From positions 1,054,001-1,118,000 of the forward strand of contig WHVD01000010.1 in NCBI GenBank assembly GCA_015178975.1: a DNA stretch of 64,000 nt. Reading direction: 5' to 3'. Origin of the DNA: Hysterangium stoloniferum (Eukaryota > Basidiomycota > Agaricomycetes > Hysterangiales > Hysterangiaceae). The position numbers were made by a program, and so were the translations under genes. Under the pieces are notes generated by a model, which searched no databases, was not told where the DNA came from, and saw only the letters and a list, made by a program, of their open reading frames with translations. Positions 9,334-21,760 of this stretch are shown here, one piece after another; position 1 is the stretch's first letter; every line of letters starts with the position of its first letter.

Positions 9334-11831
9334 CTGCACCTCTACACAAACACTCAAAGTCCTTCATTTCAGAGATGGGAAAGTTATGCCAGAGGATATG
9401 GATATTCAGAGTTCTGAAGAGTTCTGAATATTGAGTGTACAGAGAGAAAGAAGGAATAAGAAACTAAGTCAATATCAGATCTAATGTAAAGTACAAATTT
9501 ACAGAAACTAATATAAGTTTTTTTGTTATTGTACTACAAACTAAGATCACAATAAGATGGAATTGGAAGTATTCTGAAATGGGAATACAATAAGTAAACG
9601 AGTTGTTATGACCCATGCTTGGAAGTCCACATGACCTCTGAACCACTGACACTGCCCCTCATTCTCAGACATCCATCAGATACTGGATTCCCTTTTTGGG
9701 CCATTTCCTTATGTCCTGATTAGTATCAACAATTATCTATTTTTGAGTCTAGAATTTGTGAGATTTCAAACTTGGGTTCTCCATTGGGCAGAGGTTGCAT
9801 GTGGTCTGGGATAGTGTTAGCAGTACATGGTTCTAACATAGAGACATGAAATACTGGGTGTACCATGTGCATGCTATCTGGAAGCCACAAGGTCCATGAT
9901 ACAGAGCCAGCTTGTGCTATAATTTCAAATGGCCCCAAATACCTTTCAGTGAGTTTTTCAGAAGGATGGGTAGTCTGGAAGAATTGATCTTTAACAAAAA
10001 CACAGTCACCAATTTTAGTTAGGTGGCAGAATCCAGTTCTTGTCTGCTGAATGTTGATATTGTTCTTGGGTAAATGTTATTACTTTCTGGAGTTCTTGGT
10101 GGAGTTCATCAAAGTCCATGACAAACTCTTGGGCATGGGTGGAGGCAATGTTCCATTCTGGGTGTACCATGATATTTGGATTATACATAACCTTTATTTG
10201 CAAAGAAAGGGGACATGCCAGTAGTGGCTGAGGGTGCATTGTTGTATGCAAATTCTGCAAGGGGTAACAGGGATTTCCAATCGTCCTGTTGATAATTGCA
10301 ATATATGTGGAGGTATTTTTCCAGTGTCTGATTGACATGCTTGGTTTATCCATCACCTTCTGGATGGTACCCAGATGTGAAGTGCAACTTCATGTCCAAG
10401 GATTTTCTGAAGGATCTAAAGAATACAAACTCTGATCCTCAATTGGAAGTTATGTGGGATGGGACTCTGTTGGAAAATACATGGATAATAAAAAGTTCCA
10501 CTAACTGCATGGATAATGGTGTCATGTGTGGGGGTGAAAATACCTTGCTTGGAGAACCTGTCAACAACAACTAGAATGGCAGAATAGCCTTCAGAGTCTG
10601 GTAGGTGTTCAATGAAATCCATAGAGATGAAATTCCACAGGTATTCCAGTACTGGAAGTTGTTTCAGAAGGCCGTATAGCTTGTGACACTGTGATTTGGA
10701 GCATAAACAAGTGATGCAAGATTTACAGTAGTGCATAATGGATTCTCAGAGTCCAGGCCAAGTATATTCTCTGCACAACATTGACAGGGTCTTGTTGAGC
10801 CTGAAATGTCCCAAGAGTGGGTGATCATGTTTGTACTGGAGGATCCTGAGGCAGATGCCATTGGAGTCCAGTACATAGATATGATCATCAAGTCTAATGA
10901 AACCATGTTGACCAGGGTCCATGGAGTTGTCAAGATGTTCCTTGGTTACTGGGTCTAGCAGAATTGCTGATAGAATATCTTGATGTAATTTCTTGATATC
11001 CATAATGATAATTCCACACATGACTGGATGAATAAGGTAAGTAGTGCAGACTGATGCAGTTAGTTGCAAATTCGTGAATATGGGTTTCAAATTGTGTGGG
11101 TTTACCATGGATAGTCATTACTCCCCTCTTTGGGATAGATGTCCCATTGTCTAGTCAAAGTATCGGGTTTTCTGCCAAGGTGGCTGGGTTGAAAATGGAT
11201 GATCATATTAAAGGCTGATAGATATTTGGACCACTGGGCTTGCTGGTGGGTCAAAAGCTTTATAGTGGAAAATTATTCCAGGTTTTTGTGATCTGTTACA
11301 ATGTTGACTGGAATTTCCATGCCCTCCAATAGTGTCTCCACACTTTGAAGGCTTCAAAAATTGTGAGAAGTTTTTTGTCATGGATGTTGTAGTTGAGCTC
11401 CAGTCCAGTAAAAGTCTGGGAGAGAAAAGCAACTGGATGAATTTCTCCATTGGAGTCCTGGATCAACAAAATGGCTAACACATAGTCTGAGGCATCCATT
11501 TCAATGATGAGTGGGAGGCCTGGTTTCCAGTGTGAAAGAATGGGAGCTGAAGAAAAAGAATCTTTAAAAAGATTAAAAAGCAGCACAACACTTATTATTG
11601 AAATTCCATGGAGTGTCCTTACAAGTAAGACAAGTAAGGGGGACTGTGATCTTGGAATATTCACAGATAAACTGCTGGTAAAAATTGGCAAATCCATGGA
11701 AGGATTGGATATCTTTAACTTTTCAGGCCAATATTTGATGACTTGTACTTTGGCCTCATCCATCTGGAGTCCATCAGGTCCCATAATGAAACCCAAATAC
11801 TCCATGGAGTCCATGTCAAAAGTACCTTGTC

Positions 11832-11955
11832 TCATTTTGACATTATATATGATTTCATTCTTAGGTCATAGTTTAATCATAGTTAAATGAAGAAAGGAAT
11901 AAAAGGGCTACAATAGGAGCAAGGAAAGTCAGTCAGAAAACCTGTATTTCTGTAT
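11832..11955 (+). mobile_element. Truncated LTR C fragment inside Gypsy element 1
   Basis: About 120 bp match the middle of LTR C, including the AATAAAAGGGCTAC and AAGTCAGTCAGAAAACC segments. The second Gypsy copy lacks this stretch at the equivalent place (near 38200). Both LTR termini are missing, so it is a remnant, not a fresh insertion. Confidence 0.6.
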
Positions 11956-12860
11956 CATAATATACATTTTTTACCATTTGCAAATAGACCATGTTGTCAG
12001 AGTCTCCAGTCCAGAGAACCTCACAGACCTGTTTATTGTGTACCATGGGATTCTTGGAGTAGATAAGAATGTCATCCAAATAACCAATGATGCATACATC
12101 AAGCATGTTAGAGAATATATCATTAATAAAACATTGAAAAACAGATGGAGCATTGGTTAGCCTGAAGGGCATCACCAACCATTCAAAAGCTCTGTAATGG
12201 GTCCAGAACATAGTTTTCCATCTTTTTTACATTTAATTTTTTGCGCCGACTTTTTGTCTCCCTCGGCAATCCAGACCAGGTGGTAGGCATGTTTGAGGTC
12301 TAGATCTGGGCATTCCACAGAGCATCGAGTAGATTGGAAATAAGCAGGAGTGGATACTTATCTTTCTGTGTGACAGCATTGAGTCTGTAGAAATCAATGC
12401 ATAGTCTAAGGGATCCATCCTTTTTTCTGACAAAAAGAACAGGTGCTCCAAAAGGAGACTGATGGCTGGATAAAACCTATGGACAAGTGTTCATCCAAGA
12501 ATTCCCAGATTGTAGAAAGCTCTGTGGAGGACAACAGGTAAATATATATATATATATGTCCAAGGGGTGGCTGGGCCCCATCTTCAAGATTGATTTTTTT
12601 AAGTCATACTGTCAGTGGGGTGGAAGCCAGTCAGCTTTTCACTTACTAAAAACATCCACAAAGTCATGATATTTCTCCAGGACATCTTCTAGATCAGTGG
12701 TATGCTCAGATTCCAGAGTCATAAAATGTCCATTGCTTCATCAACTTTCAAATTGATTGTGAATGCCTGGGATCCATCCAATTTAGTAGCCCTAATAAAA
12801 GCTGCTGCATTAATAAGGGAAATGGATGGGTTACTGTGGGTTCTGGGGAAGCTGGGGGTG

Positions 12861-14428
12861 TGTTAAGGGTCATGCAAAGCTTAGCAGAGGGTTTCTGGAG
12901 AAACCTGCAGATAATCTGTGTTACGACCGGAATTCCTGCCGGACTCTGGGCACTAACTTATACGCACCCGCACCCTATACGCACCCATTGTCAGTTCACT
13001 GGAATTCCCACTGGACTCCATACATCAGACTTGTCTACATTCAACTTCATTATGTTGTGTTTAAGTCACCGGAATACCTGCCAGACTCCGTCCCTGTCTA
13101 TGTCCGACCTCGTCCTGCGTGTCAGTCACTGGACCCTGCCCATAAAACCTGTCATCCCTCTAACAGAGCTCCATTCCCGTTTTAGTCAAATGACCTGTCA
13201 CAATTCGGACTCCGCTCCATTCCATCCCATTCCTAACACCAAATTTGGTGTTTACTATTCCTGTTTTATGTTTTGCTAGTTTCGTTTCATTATTACTGGA
13301 TTTGGTATGTCATTCACTCCACCGTCTATTTAAACTGGCAGATGTTGTACATACAATCCATTCAGAAAATCAGCTTAGATTCCCCCCAGTAATCTAATGC
13401 ATTTTCCGCTCTAAACTCCTACTTGAATTACACCGCTCACACTAGTCGGAGCCCACGGGCTCCGGCGCATCTATCTCTCTTACCTATCTCGACTTACATC
13501 TCGACTCATGACCTCTCGACCCACAACCCCTGCCCAGACTCCCCGGGATTCCCATCTGCCTGTCTGAAATTGGACAACACGATCTTGCGAGGGCACAGCC
13601 TATAAGCTGAAGCCAAGTCCTACGCTATGTACGTACCCTAACAATCTGGTAGGACTTGGCTTCAGCTTATAGGCTGCACCCTTGTGAGATTGTCATGTCC
13701 AATTTCAGACAGACAGACAGGAAACCTGGGGAGTCTGGGAGATAGTTGGGAGGTTGAGGGTCGATAGGTCAAAAGACCAGTTGGAAAGCCCATGGGCTCC
13801 AACAAGGTTGATAGCGAGCATTGTGATATGAGAGATGGAGATGGAGCGGAGACCAGTCGGAAAGACTGTGGGCTCTGATGGGGTCGATAGCATTGTGAGA
13901 TGGGGATGGAGTGGGTATACATATGGTAAGTAACTGGGGGAGGTCTTAGTCTGAAAACTTAGTTGATTTTCTGACCAGATTGTATGTACAACATTAGCTA
14001 GTTTATATAGACTGTAGAATGTATGCAACACCAAATCTGGTAATAATGAGATCCAAACAAGTAATCATGAAACAAGATAAGTAAACACCAAATTAGGTGT
14101 TAGGAATGGAACAAAATGGAGATGGAGTCTGAAACATGACAGGTCATTTGACCATAATGGGAATGGGGCTCAGTTAGAGAGCTGATGGGTTGTCCAGGGA
14201 GAGTCTGGTGACTGATGCATGGGATAGGGTTGGAGATAGACAAGTATGATGTGTGCAGGTCCCGGCAGGCATTCCAGTGACTGGTACATGAGACAATGAA
14301 GGTCAGGCATGGACAGGTTTGACGTCTGGGTCCCAGCAGGTATTCCAGTTAACTGATAAATAGTGCATATAGGGTGTGGGTGCATATAGGGTAGTGCCTG
14401 GAGTCCAGTGGGTTTTCTGGTTGTAACA
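12861..14428 (-). mobile_element. Solo LTR, family D, inserted in Gypsy element 1
   Basis: It begins TGTTAAGGGTCATGC and ends GGTTGTAACA, with target duplication GGGTG at 12856-12860 and 14429-14433. The Gypsy protease sequence continues across the site, as in the second Gypsy copy near 43511. A second LTR D is nested at 12919-13643. Without it the length is about 840 bp. Confidence 0.92.
12919..13643 (+). mobile_element. Solo LTR, family D, nested in an LTR of the same family
   Basis: It begins TGTTACGACCGG and ends TACCCTAACA, with target duplication ATCTG at 12914-12918 and 13644-13648. Length is 725 bp, in opposite orientation to its host LTR. It retains more CpG than the host copy, which fits later arrival. 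TATA-like and AATCCA-CAGAAAATCAGC motifs mark the promoter and R start. Confidence 0.92.
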
Positions 14429-14690
14429 GGGTGCCATAGAGGCCACAGGTACCTAAAAGGCTGGGGATGATTCAGTTACATATATCAGGAGCCATGGGCA
14501 TCTGGAATGTAATACTGCCTGATACCCAGTCAATCAATGGATTGTGTCAGATAAGCTAGTTATGTCCAAGGATGATCAAGCAACTTGAGTCTACCTGTGT
14601 CACATAGAAAGTGACTGTCTGTAATGTTCTGCAGGGGAACCGGATAGGTACAGTATGTATCACACTCTCACACAAACTGTCTGAGTGATC

Positions 14691-15227
14691 TGGTATTAAA
14701 TGAGCACAAAGTACATATTAGAAACTAAATTGAATCAACACTTGGCTAATAACTGGGGTTAAAGGTGGACTAGTCTCAGACTTGCCAAAGACTAGAGTCC
14801 TGGTATTACACTGCTGTAGAGACTCGGATGGGAGGAACCTAAGTCAATATTCAAACTAAGGAATAGTAGAGTACAAGTAAAAGACTTTATACTAACTGGA
14901 GACAGGAAATTGGAATGATATGGAACATAGTGGAGTTCTGAAATGGGATTACAAACAGTAATGGAAGAGCAAGATGTAGAAAATAAATAACAGATCAAAA
15001 TGATGAATATATGAGTTGAACAGCTGTATAGCTAGTTGAAGTCAAGAGTAACTGTATAGTTACTTGATGACTGAAATTGTAAGGGTAATTGACTTAAAGA
15101 ATTGACCTGAATGGTTTGACTCCCTAGTGAGGATTCACTTGTAATGGATTGTACTTAGAAAAGATACAAAGAGAGTTTGAAATAAAGGAGTGGATGTAGT
15201 GGAGAGATACAATGGAAGGTCTAAGTT
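14691..15227 (-). mobile_element. LTR E fragment
   Basis: The sequence matches the 3' two-thirds of family E LTRs (GATCTGGTATTAAATGAGC, then a CACTTGGCTAATAACTGG equivalent) and begins abruptly at the end of the Gypsy protease piece. A complete LTR E has inserted at its far side (15228). Its own termini cannot be defined. Confidence 0.55.
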
Positions 15228-15857
15228 TGTTAGTATCTTGTTTTTTTGGACCCCTGCAACTTGTTTATCACCAAGAAACCTTCATCATCTCATTGTCAGA
15301 ACCCCCACTCATGCCATTATCCCTCACAGTGCCCCCAACACTTGTTTATATTGTACCCTAGTTCCCTAGCACCCCATTCCATCTCCATCCCATCTGCTCT
15401 TCTGTCCCTGTCCCTATGTATACACCTTACTTGCCACCTCACACCCTGTAGTATAAAGTTCTTTTCATTTATGCTACAGTTATTCAGTTTGAATATCAAC
15501 TTAGATTACCCTCTCTTGGTTCTTGGCCTTCTCCTCTCACCATTATACCCATAGAAGTGGTCTTTGGCAAGCTGCAACCCCTTACCCTTCAACTCTTAGT
15601 GACTCAGCTCTCCAGCCAACTGAGCTAAGTGTTGATTTATACTTATATTGTACTATCTGCTCTGTTTGAAATACCAGAGCACCCTGACAGTTTGTGTGAG
15701 GGTGCAACACATAAGTTGAAGCCAAGCTCCACTACAGTTATAGAGTCAGACTTCCCAACTAATACAATCTCTATTGTTGGCCCCCCAATTAACTCAGTTC
15801 CTTTTCATCACCCCTCTGACTTAGAGCACTCTCCCCTTCCCAGCTTAGATCTCAACA
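15228..15857 (+). mobile_element. Solo LTR, family E
   Basis: It begins TGTTAGTATCTTG and ends GATCTCAACA, with target duplication AAGTT at 15223-15227 and 15858-15862. Length is 630 bp. A TATAAAG box lies near 15450. It carries the block GCAACACATAAGTTGAAGCC shared with families A, B, D and H. A perfect tRNA A box (TAGCTCAGTTGG, minus strand) lies near 15615. Confidence 0.9.
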
Positions 15858-16585
15858 AAGTTGATGAGCAGGTCTTGAGTAGAGTATTGACCTTCAATCC
15901 TTAAGGTACATACAAGGTCAGCAAGTAGCCTAAAGAGCAATCACACATTGAAGCTGTCCAAAACAGCTGAGATGATCCCTAAACCTCAATATGCACTACG
16001 TTGCATGTTGTGAGAGGTACTGCAAAATATACTCCGAAATATAGTCTGGACGACCCCACACTATATTTCCATTATTATTTCTATTTTCTCTCTATTTTAT
16101 TATACACATATATTTAGTTTGATGACCTATGCATTCAGTACATTGACTCTTGTGGGCACATACGCACCAGACCTATGTATTCTAGCACCAATAGTTAGAA
16201 TTCAGACACTTTTTACCCCGTAACCACTTAGTGTCTTGTAAGTTGTGATTGGGGTATCATCTCAACCGTCACAGATGGGCTTTAACTATCAGCACAATCA
16301 GAGTTTTGAACTATACTAGTTGAAACTCAAACAGTTATCTCAATCCACGCGGACCGTATCTGTGCTACTCTGTTTATTTGACTCTCTCATTATTTCCTCA
16401 AACACTCAAGCAGTCACTTAGAATTGTACTTCATAGTCAATTCTCTTTATTTGTCTTAGCTTTCTATTCTACTTAAGATAGCTAACTCTCTCAACCATAT
16501 TGAACTAGATAGTCAATATGCATTTGGTCTGTATTAGACTTAGATAGTCAATACATCTTCATGTCGTACCTAAACAGTCAATATT

Positions 16586-17610
16586 TGTCAGGAACCGGAA
16601 AACCCGCCGGCCTCCATGCTCCCGACCCTCTATATTGTATAGTAACAACTGGAGTTCCCACTGGAGCCCGCACATCAACTTCTTTATGCCTGACTCTCTA
16701 TATGCACCCACCTGTCTGCACCTAACCCTCTGTGTCTCATACACCAGTCCTCGGACTCCACCGGACTCTGGACTCCACTCTATACACCCAACACTCTGTG
16801 TCTTATGTACCAGTCACCAGACTCTGACCGGACTCCTGGAACCCCTCTAACAGAGCATAGAACCCCACTCCTGTTATGATCTGTCTCTGCATCTCACACA
16901 CCAGTCATGCGAAAACCCACTGGACTCCGCCGGACCTCCTCCACATCAAGCCTGTCTATACCTGACACTATCTGGTGCACCAAGTCACTGGACTCTGACC
17001 GGACTTCTGGAACCCCTCTAACTGAGCCCTGCTCCAGTTATGGTTAAATGACCTGTCATGATTTGTTCTCCACTCCCATTCCATTCCGTCCCTAATTCCC
17101 AGTTTGGTATTTACTTGTTTCGTCTTATGTTTAATAGTTCTGCCCCTCATTAATACCAGATTTGGTATTATTACATTTCACAGTCTATATAATGCTATAT
17201 TCATGTACTTAGAATCCAGTTTCAATCTCGAACAAGTTTTCCCCCAAACAAGTTTGACCCTTGAACAGTCTCTAGTCCTTTTGTCTGTCTGCACGCTCGA
17301 TTCCTGGAACTCCCACAGGAACTCCGGAATCTATATCTTCCTGTATGCATTGTCAGCTCGAAATATGGACACCCGAATGAGTGTATGAGGGCGCAGCCTA
17401 TAAGCTGAAGCCAAGTCCATCTCAGTCGTTACCTTATCTTTCTGGTAATTATTCTGATACCACCGTTCCTTGTACTAATATCCCCAGAACTTTCCCCAGA
17501 CTTATTGCCCGGGGACTCCATGGGACAATTCCTGGAAGCAAGTGTGTGTTTGGAATAATTACCGGAAACCTCTGCAGGACTATCCATGGAGCTTTGTTTG
17601 GAACTTAACA
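16586..17610 (+). mobile_element. Solo LTR, family H, nested in LTR F
   Basis: It begins TGTCAGGAACCGG and ends GGAACTTAACA, with target duplication ATATT at 16581-16585 and 17611-17615. Length is 1025 bp, the longest ordinary LTR in the window. It shares the GCGCAGCCTATAAGCTGAAG block and is related to family D by motif order. Confidence 0.88.
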
Positions 17611-17860
17611 ATATTCTTCATACAGTGAGGGACAAAACCCTTCCAATGATTTTTAGTTGTGCAAGGATTCTTGAATAACTCAAGAACTACTGTAGATACA
17701 GACCTGAATTTTGGAGGTTGGTTAGGTCTATATGTTATCTATATGCCCTTAAAATATTATGACACAAGCATTAGTATTTCCCATGCTATAAATAAAACAC
17801 TAATAAAATCACATTGGAAGGGTTTTGTCCCTGGTATAAAAAAAATACAAATTAAACAAT

Positions 17861-18846
17861 CTAGTACTTGGTATAGCCTCCCTTGGCCTTCAAAACAGCC
17901 TCAACCCTTTTAGGCATACTCTCTATCAAGTTCTGACAAGTAGAGGCAGGGATCTTCTCCCACTCTGTCTGAACCCTCTCCCACAACTCATGGATACTCT
18001 TGGGTGCCACCCAGCCTCCTTTTGAGGTAATACCAGAGGTGTTCAATTGGATTAAGGTCAGCAGACTGAGGTGGCCATACCATGACCACAAATCCATTGT
18101 CTTTAAACCAATTGGTGGCCTTTTTGCTCTTGTGTTTGGGTCATTGTCTTGCTGAAAGACCACACCCCCTGTGTTCTTGCCATAATACTCCATGATTTCT
18201 TGAAGTTCATCTTCCATAATGCTAACATAAAGGTCAGCATCCATCCTTCCATCAATTTTGGTGGAATATCCTGGTCCTTCCCACAACATACAGCCTCACA
18301 ACATCAGATTTCCTCCTCCAAACCTGATTGTACCCTCAGCGATCCTATCACTGAGCCCCTCTCCTGCCCTTTTCCACACCTACTTCCTCCCATCTGACTC
18401 CAAACTCTAACCAAACAGCCCTCTTCCAATCATCTACAGTCCAGTCCTTGTGTGCCAGAGCAGAGTCCATCCTTGCCTTCCTATGCCTCTTAGTGAGTAA
18501 AGGCCTTTTCTCTCCACCACAGCCCTTATTCCAGCCTTCTTGAGTGCTCTATGAACAGTCTTCACTGAAATGGACTCTTCAGTCATATTTTGAAGGATTT
18601 TGGTCACCTCCATGGCATGTTCTACCTTCTGAGAAGTTATTTGTTAAAAGGAATAATGAATATCTGAGGGAGAAAGCTTGCATGGATGGCCACCAGGTGC
18701 TTTGGCAAGTGATAGGCAATGGGTAAAGTGAATTCTGGATATAGTGGACAGGCCTCTGCCAGTGATTGCAGAGATCTGAGAAGCAGACTTGCCCTTATTG
18801 AGCAAAATGAGAATGTGGCAACCTGAGGAGGAGTAAGAGCTTTCAT
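17861..18846 (-). pseudogene. Tc1 transposase of M1, frameshifted
   Basis: The C-terminal frame (17861-18289) begins MLWEGPGYSTKIDGRMDADL and ends LKAKGGYTKY, as in the intact enzyme at 47497-48513. The catalytic core is disturbed: FQQDNDPNT is followed in this frame by nonsense, while the expected [14 protein letters not shown] is encoded in the next frame, and the first frame resumes near ELWERVQTEW. Two compensating frameshifts therefore remove the final catalytic glutamate from the reading frame. Upstream, the helix-turn-helix (SASQISAITGRGLSTIS, HPCKLSP) is in yet another frame near 18846-18640. The gene cannot make a working transposase. The stop codon position and overall length fit the family. 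Confidence 0.88.
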
Positions 18847-18921
18847 GGTGTAGAATGTTGAGTTGTGGGGATGTTGTTGAACTAAAAAGTGAACAGCTAT
18901 ATATATATCTAATTTTGACAG

Positions 18922-18985
18922 GTCACATGATTAAACAAAACCTTATTTGCTGATAATCAATAAGGTTTTGTGTTAATCATGTGAC
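18922..18985. repeat. Hairpin between transposase start and right TIR of M1
   Basis: GTCACATGATTAAACAAAAC and its reverse complement (with one extra base) face each other around an 11-nt loop, giving a stem of about 26 bp. The same structure occurs in M2 near 30335-30398. It lies upstream of the transposase ATG, where a promoter or leader would be. Confidence 0.8.
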
Positions 18986-19231
18986 TGGGACAAAACCCTT
19001 CCAATGTGATTTTATTATTATTTTATTTACAGTGTGGAAAATACTAATGCTTATGTCATAATATTTTAAGGGAATATAGTTAACATGTAGACCTAACCAA
19101 CCACCAAATTTCAGGTCTGTATCTACAGTGGTTCTTGAGTTATTCAAGAATCTTTGCACAACTAAAAATCATTGGAAGGGTTTTGTCCCTCACTGTATAT
19201 AGAACAGTTAGAACTTCCACCACTCTTCACA

Positions 19232-19445
19232 CATGTCAGGGTTTCAGGGTAAAAAGCCTCTGTCTTTTAGTGCTTAGTGCACCCAAAAGCATATGATGCT
19301 TCAAACTAATAGTACTATAAGATATGATATGTAGGGAATATCTTAATCAAAATACATATATCAAAGAAAATATAGAAAGAATTAGGGAGAAATGTTAAAA
19401 GGCCAGGGAAGAGAAATGTAAAAACAAGGAAAGATCACACAAACT
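19232..19445. other. Decayed LTR-G-like sequence
   Basis: A segment (GTGCACCCAAAAGCATATGATGC...TTCAAACTAAT) resembles the interior of LTR G at 35100-35150. Both ends are unclear. No gene is present. Confidence 0.4.
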
Positions 19446-19903
19446 TGTCACAAATTGAATTTTACTCAATAAAGTTGAATAAACAATTGAAGAATATTTG
19501 ACAATATTGAATACAGATCCCTCATTCGATGAAGTATTAATTCATCCTGTTGATAAAGCATGAGGTAAAGATAGGACACAGAGGCTCACGAATAATTAAG
19601 TCAAAGAGAATCTCAGAGAAGTTCAACGATTATATAATACAGTAATAATATAATTATGATACAGGTTTTCTGACTGACTTCACTTCTATCATTGCCCTTA
19701 TATGCTATATATCATTTACCTATGATGATAATTGTATGATATCAAAGTGAAATCATCAATGACATCAAACTGAGACAAGTCAAAGAATAGTTGAGTCAGA
19801 AGTTGAGTCAGAAATTGAGTCGGAAAGTCAAAGGAATGTCAAATGAATGTCGAAGAAAGTTAAATTAAATATTATCAAAATTTGAGCTTGTATGTTTGTG
19901 ACA
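19446..19903 (-). mobile_element. Solo LTR, family C
   Basis: It begins TGTCACAAATTG and ends TTTGTGACA, with target duplication AAACT at 19441-19445 and 19904-19908. Length is 458 bp, and it is inserted at the edge of a gag fragment. Confidence 0.92.
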
Positions 19904-21548
19904 AAACTCCACCACAGAGGCTGTGGCATTGTTGGAGGTTGAATTGGTCTTGTTCTTGTTTTTGGACTTCTTCAACAAGTTGTTGCCATTGTTGTTATTG
20001 CCAGAAGATGAGGAAACCTGTTTATTGTCTTGGGTATTCTTACCTGGACAGTCCAAGTTGGTTTGGCAAGTGACCTCAGTTGTTAAGATCTAAGCAAGGG
20101 GGGGCAAAAGGGGATATTTCAGAAGTCTAATTCTATAAGGCAAAGTGGAGCTTGGCTTCAATGTATTGTGCCCTCACATGAACTGTTAGGGTGCTCTGGT
20201 ATTTCAAACAGAGCAGATAGTACTATAAAGACTAAAGACAACACTTAGCTCAATTGACTAGAGGGCTGAAAATACTAAGAGTTGTAGATTAAAGAGTATT
20301 AAGGGAAATGTAAAGAGGGCTTAAACAAGAGGAAGGTAATTTAGGTTGAGTTTCAAATTAAAGAACTGTAGCATACATGGAAAGAGCTTATACTACAGTG
20401 GGACAGATGATTGGAGGTGTTAAGAACTGAAAACTGACTAATGTCAGTGGGCCGATGGGGACTGATCGGAAGGACTTGGCTTCAGCTTATGTGCTGTGCC
20501 CTCACAGTTATCTGTCGGGTGTCCTTAAATTTCGGGCGGGTGGAGACTAGTCCTAACGAATACCTCTCAGCAAAATTACCGATCAGAAATGAAGGATAAG
20601 TCGAGTGTCGGGCCAAGGGGTCGGGGACTGAGAGTGGGCGAGTGCACGCGAAGGCGGATAGTGGAGTACTTAGTATGAGACTTCTGGAGGCGTAAGAGGG
20701 TATTCTGAGTTGATATTCTGATTGCCTAGTAACTACGACTACAACGGGTTCATATACAAGTATTTGGCGTCTAGGGGATAATAACTAGGAGAAAAGTGGA
20801 AAACGGTATTGACAAATAAGCTTGACTAGGAACGGGAAGGTTACGATTAGTTCAGAGGCCGTGAGATAACCGATAGCGGAATTATGAGAAAAGGAATAGT
20901 CTGAGGGTTACAAGTATATATAGACATATGTGAAACATAGAGTAGAATGGATCATCATAATAAAAGGGATGTATCAAAGTTTAACCAGATAGTACAAGTA
21001 TATTTTGACAGGGGCATAAATGGAGTTTGATCACTGCGAAGGCATACGTCAGCATCGGTGTTATGTATTTCTAAGCCTTTTCATTTTTTAAACCAATCTC
21101 CCCTAACAAATTGCGAAAATGAATAAACAAATGTAATTATATTGTGACGATAAAATTGTACAATATTTTCCTGATTTATCTTGAAATTATACAATTTATT
21201 TTGTATTTTTATCTAATAAATTGAGAGAGCTACGAAATTTCTATCTTTTATTCTTTTTTGATTAATATGCCGGTGACTCAGCGCTTAGTCACAACACGCG
21301 AAAAGATCATGTGATATTCACATGGTATTTCAAACTCCGACAAGGACAAAACGCGATTTGAAATACTCGCACATTATCAAGGTAAAATATATATTTATAT
21401 ATTATTATAATAAAATTATTATTTTATAATTGACTAAAAGTAAATATAATAATTATATAATAGTATAAAGCCGGCCACCTGGTGCTTATTACACGGCGCG
21501 CGGGAAACTCGTCACAACGAGTGACAGCCGTCGCAACATGTGACAGTT

Positions 21549-21760
21549 GTCACAAGGGCGCACGACGGTCACAAAGGCGCGGGATGGTCACAGAGGCGCG
21601 TGACGGTCACAGAGGCGCGCGATGGTCACAGAGGCGCGCGACGGTCACAGAGGCGCATCACGTGACAGTCACAGAGGCGGGCGACAATCACAAAGGCGCG
21701 CGACAGTCACAGAGGTGCGCGACGGTCACACAGGCACGTGACAGTCACAACATGTGACAG
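21549..21760. repeat. 19-bp minisatellite, about 11 copies
   Basis: The unit is GTCACAGAGGCGCGCGACG with several variants, one enlarged unit and a shortened unit at the right edge. It is GC- and CpG-rich, in sharp contrast to the AT-rich DNA on either side. The related motif CACGTGAC appears at both edges. Confidence 0.88.

Larger units (their letters stand above)
5986..9602 (-). mobile_element. LTR-bounded unit: two family B LTRs around a 0.97-kb insert with an antisense gene
   Basis: Two family B LTRs in the same (minus) orientation lie at about 5986-7478 and 8450-9602. They enclose 7479-8449. Both LTRs carry later insertions: a MITE and LTR C in the first, LTR A in the second. The right LTR is cut short where it meets the Gypsy pol end. 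A purine-rich stretch (AATAGGGTGC in sense) directly precedes the LTR at 7478, as a polypurine tract would. The insert holds a coiled-coil/zinc-cluster gene on the plus strand, antisense to the LTRs. It is an old, broken element with several internal insertions. The right-hand LTR could equally be the 3' LTR of the adjoining Gypsy element. Confidence 0.65.
9603..14690 (-). mobile_element. Ty3/Gypsy element 1, pol region (chromovirus type), fossil
   Basis: On the minus strand, from high to low coordinates, the parts are: aspartic protease region (about 14650-14429), reverse transcriptase (about 12450-11650, with YLDDILIYS), RNase H (about 11550-11210), zinc-binding and integrase core (about 10930-10400, with MDFIEHLPDSEGYSAILVVV), and the C-terminal integrase tail (about 9940-9603). 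The order PR-RT-RH-IN defines Ty3/Gypsy. Two nested family D LTRs (12861-14428) separate protease from reverse transcriptase, and a truncated LTR C piece lies within pol. Gag is missing; the protease end abuts an LTR E fragment. The element is broken in many places and is old, being host to later insertions. Confidence 0.88.
17623..19195 (-). mobile_element. Tc1/mariner element M1 (1573 bp)
   Basis: The element is bounded by TA duplications (17621-17622 and 19196-19197) and begins CAGTGAGGGACAAAACCC. Its terminal inverted repeats are about 209 bp each (17623-17831 and 18987-19195). Each inverted repeat ends internally with an inverted copy of its own tip (CATTGGAAGGGTTTTGTCCC), so the element has four copies of the presumed transposase-binding site. 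A degenerate transposase lies on the minus strand. Next to the right TIR is a 64-bp hairpin (18922-18985). Confidence 0.93.
16009..19231. mobile_element. Solo LTR, family F, carrying LTR H and a Tc1 element
   Basis: It begins TGTGAGAGGTAC and ends CTCTTCACA, with target duplication CATGT at 16004-16008 and 19232-19236. Removing LTR H (16586-17610) and Tc1 element M1 (17623-19195) leaves about 620 bp, matching the uninterrupted copy at 38339-38926. Confidence 0.9.

Noticed and set aside
21482-21757. A 91-codon plus-strand frame rich in HRGAR-type repeats
   Set aside because: It is a translation of the 19-bp minisatellite, has no splice or start context, and sits in a non-coding insertion.
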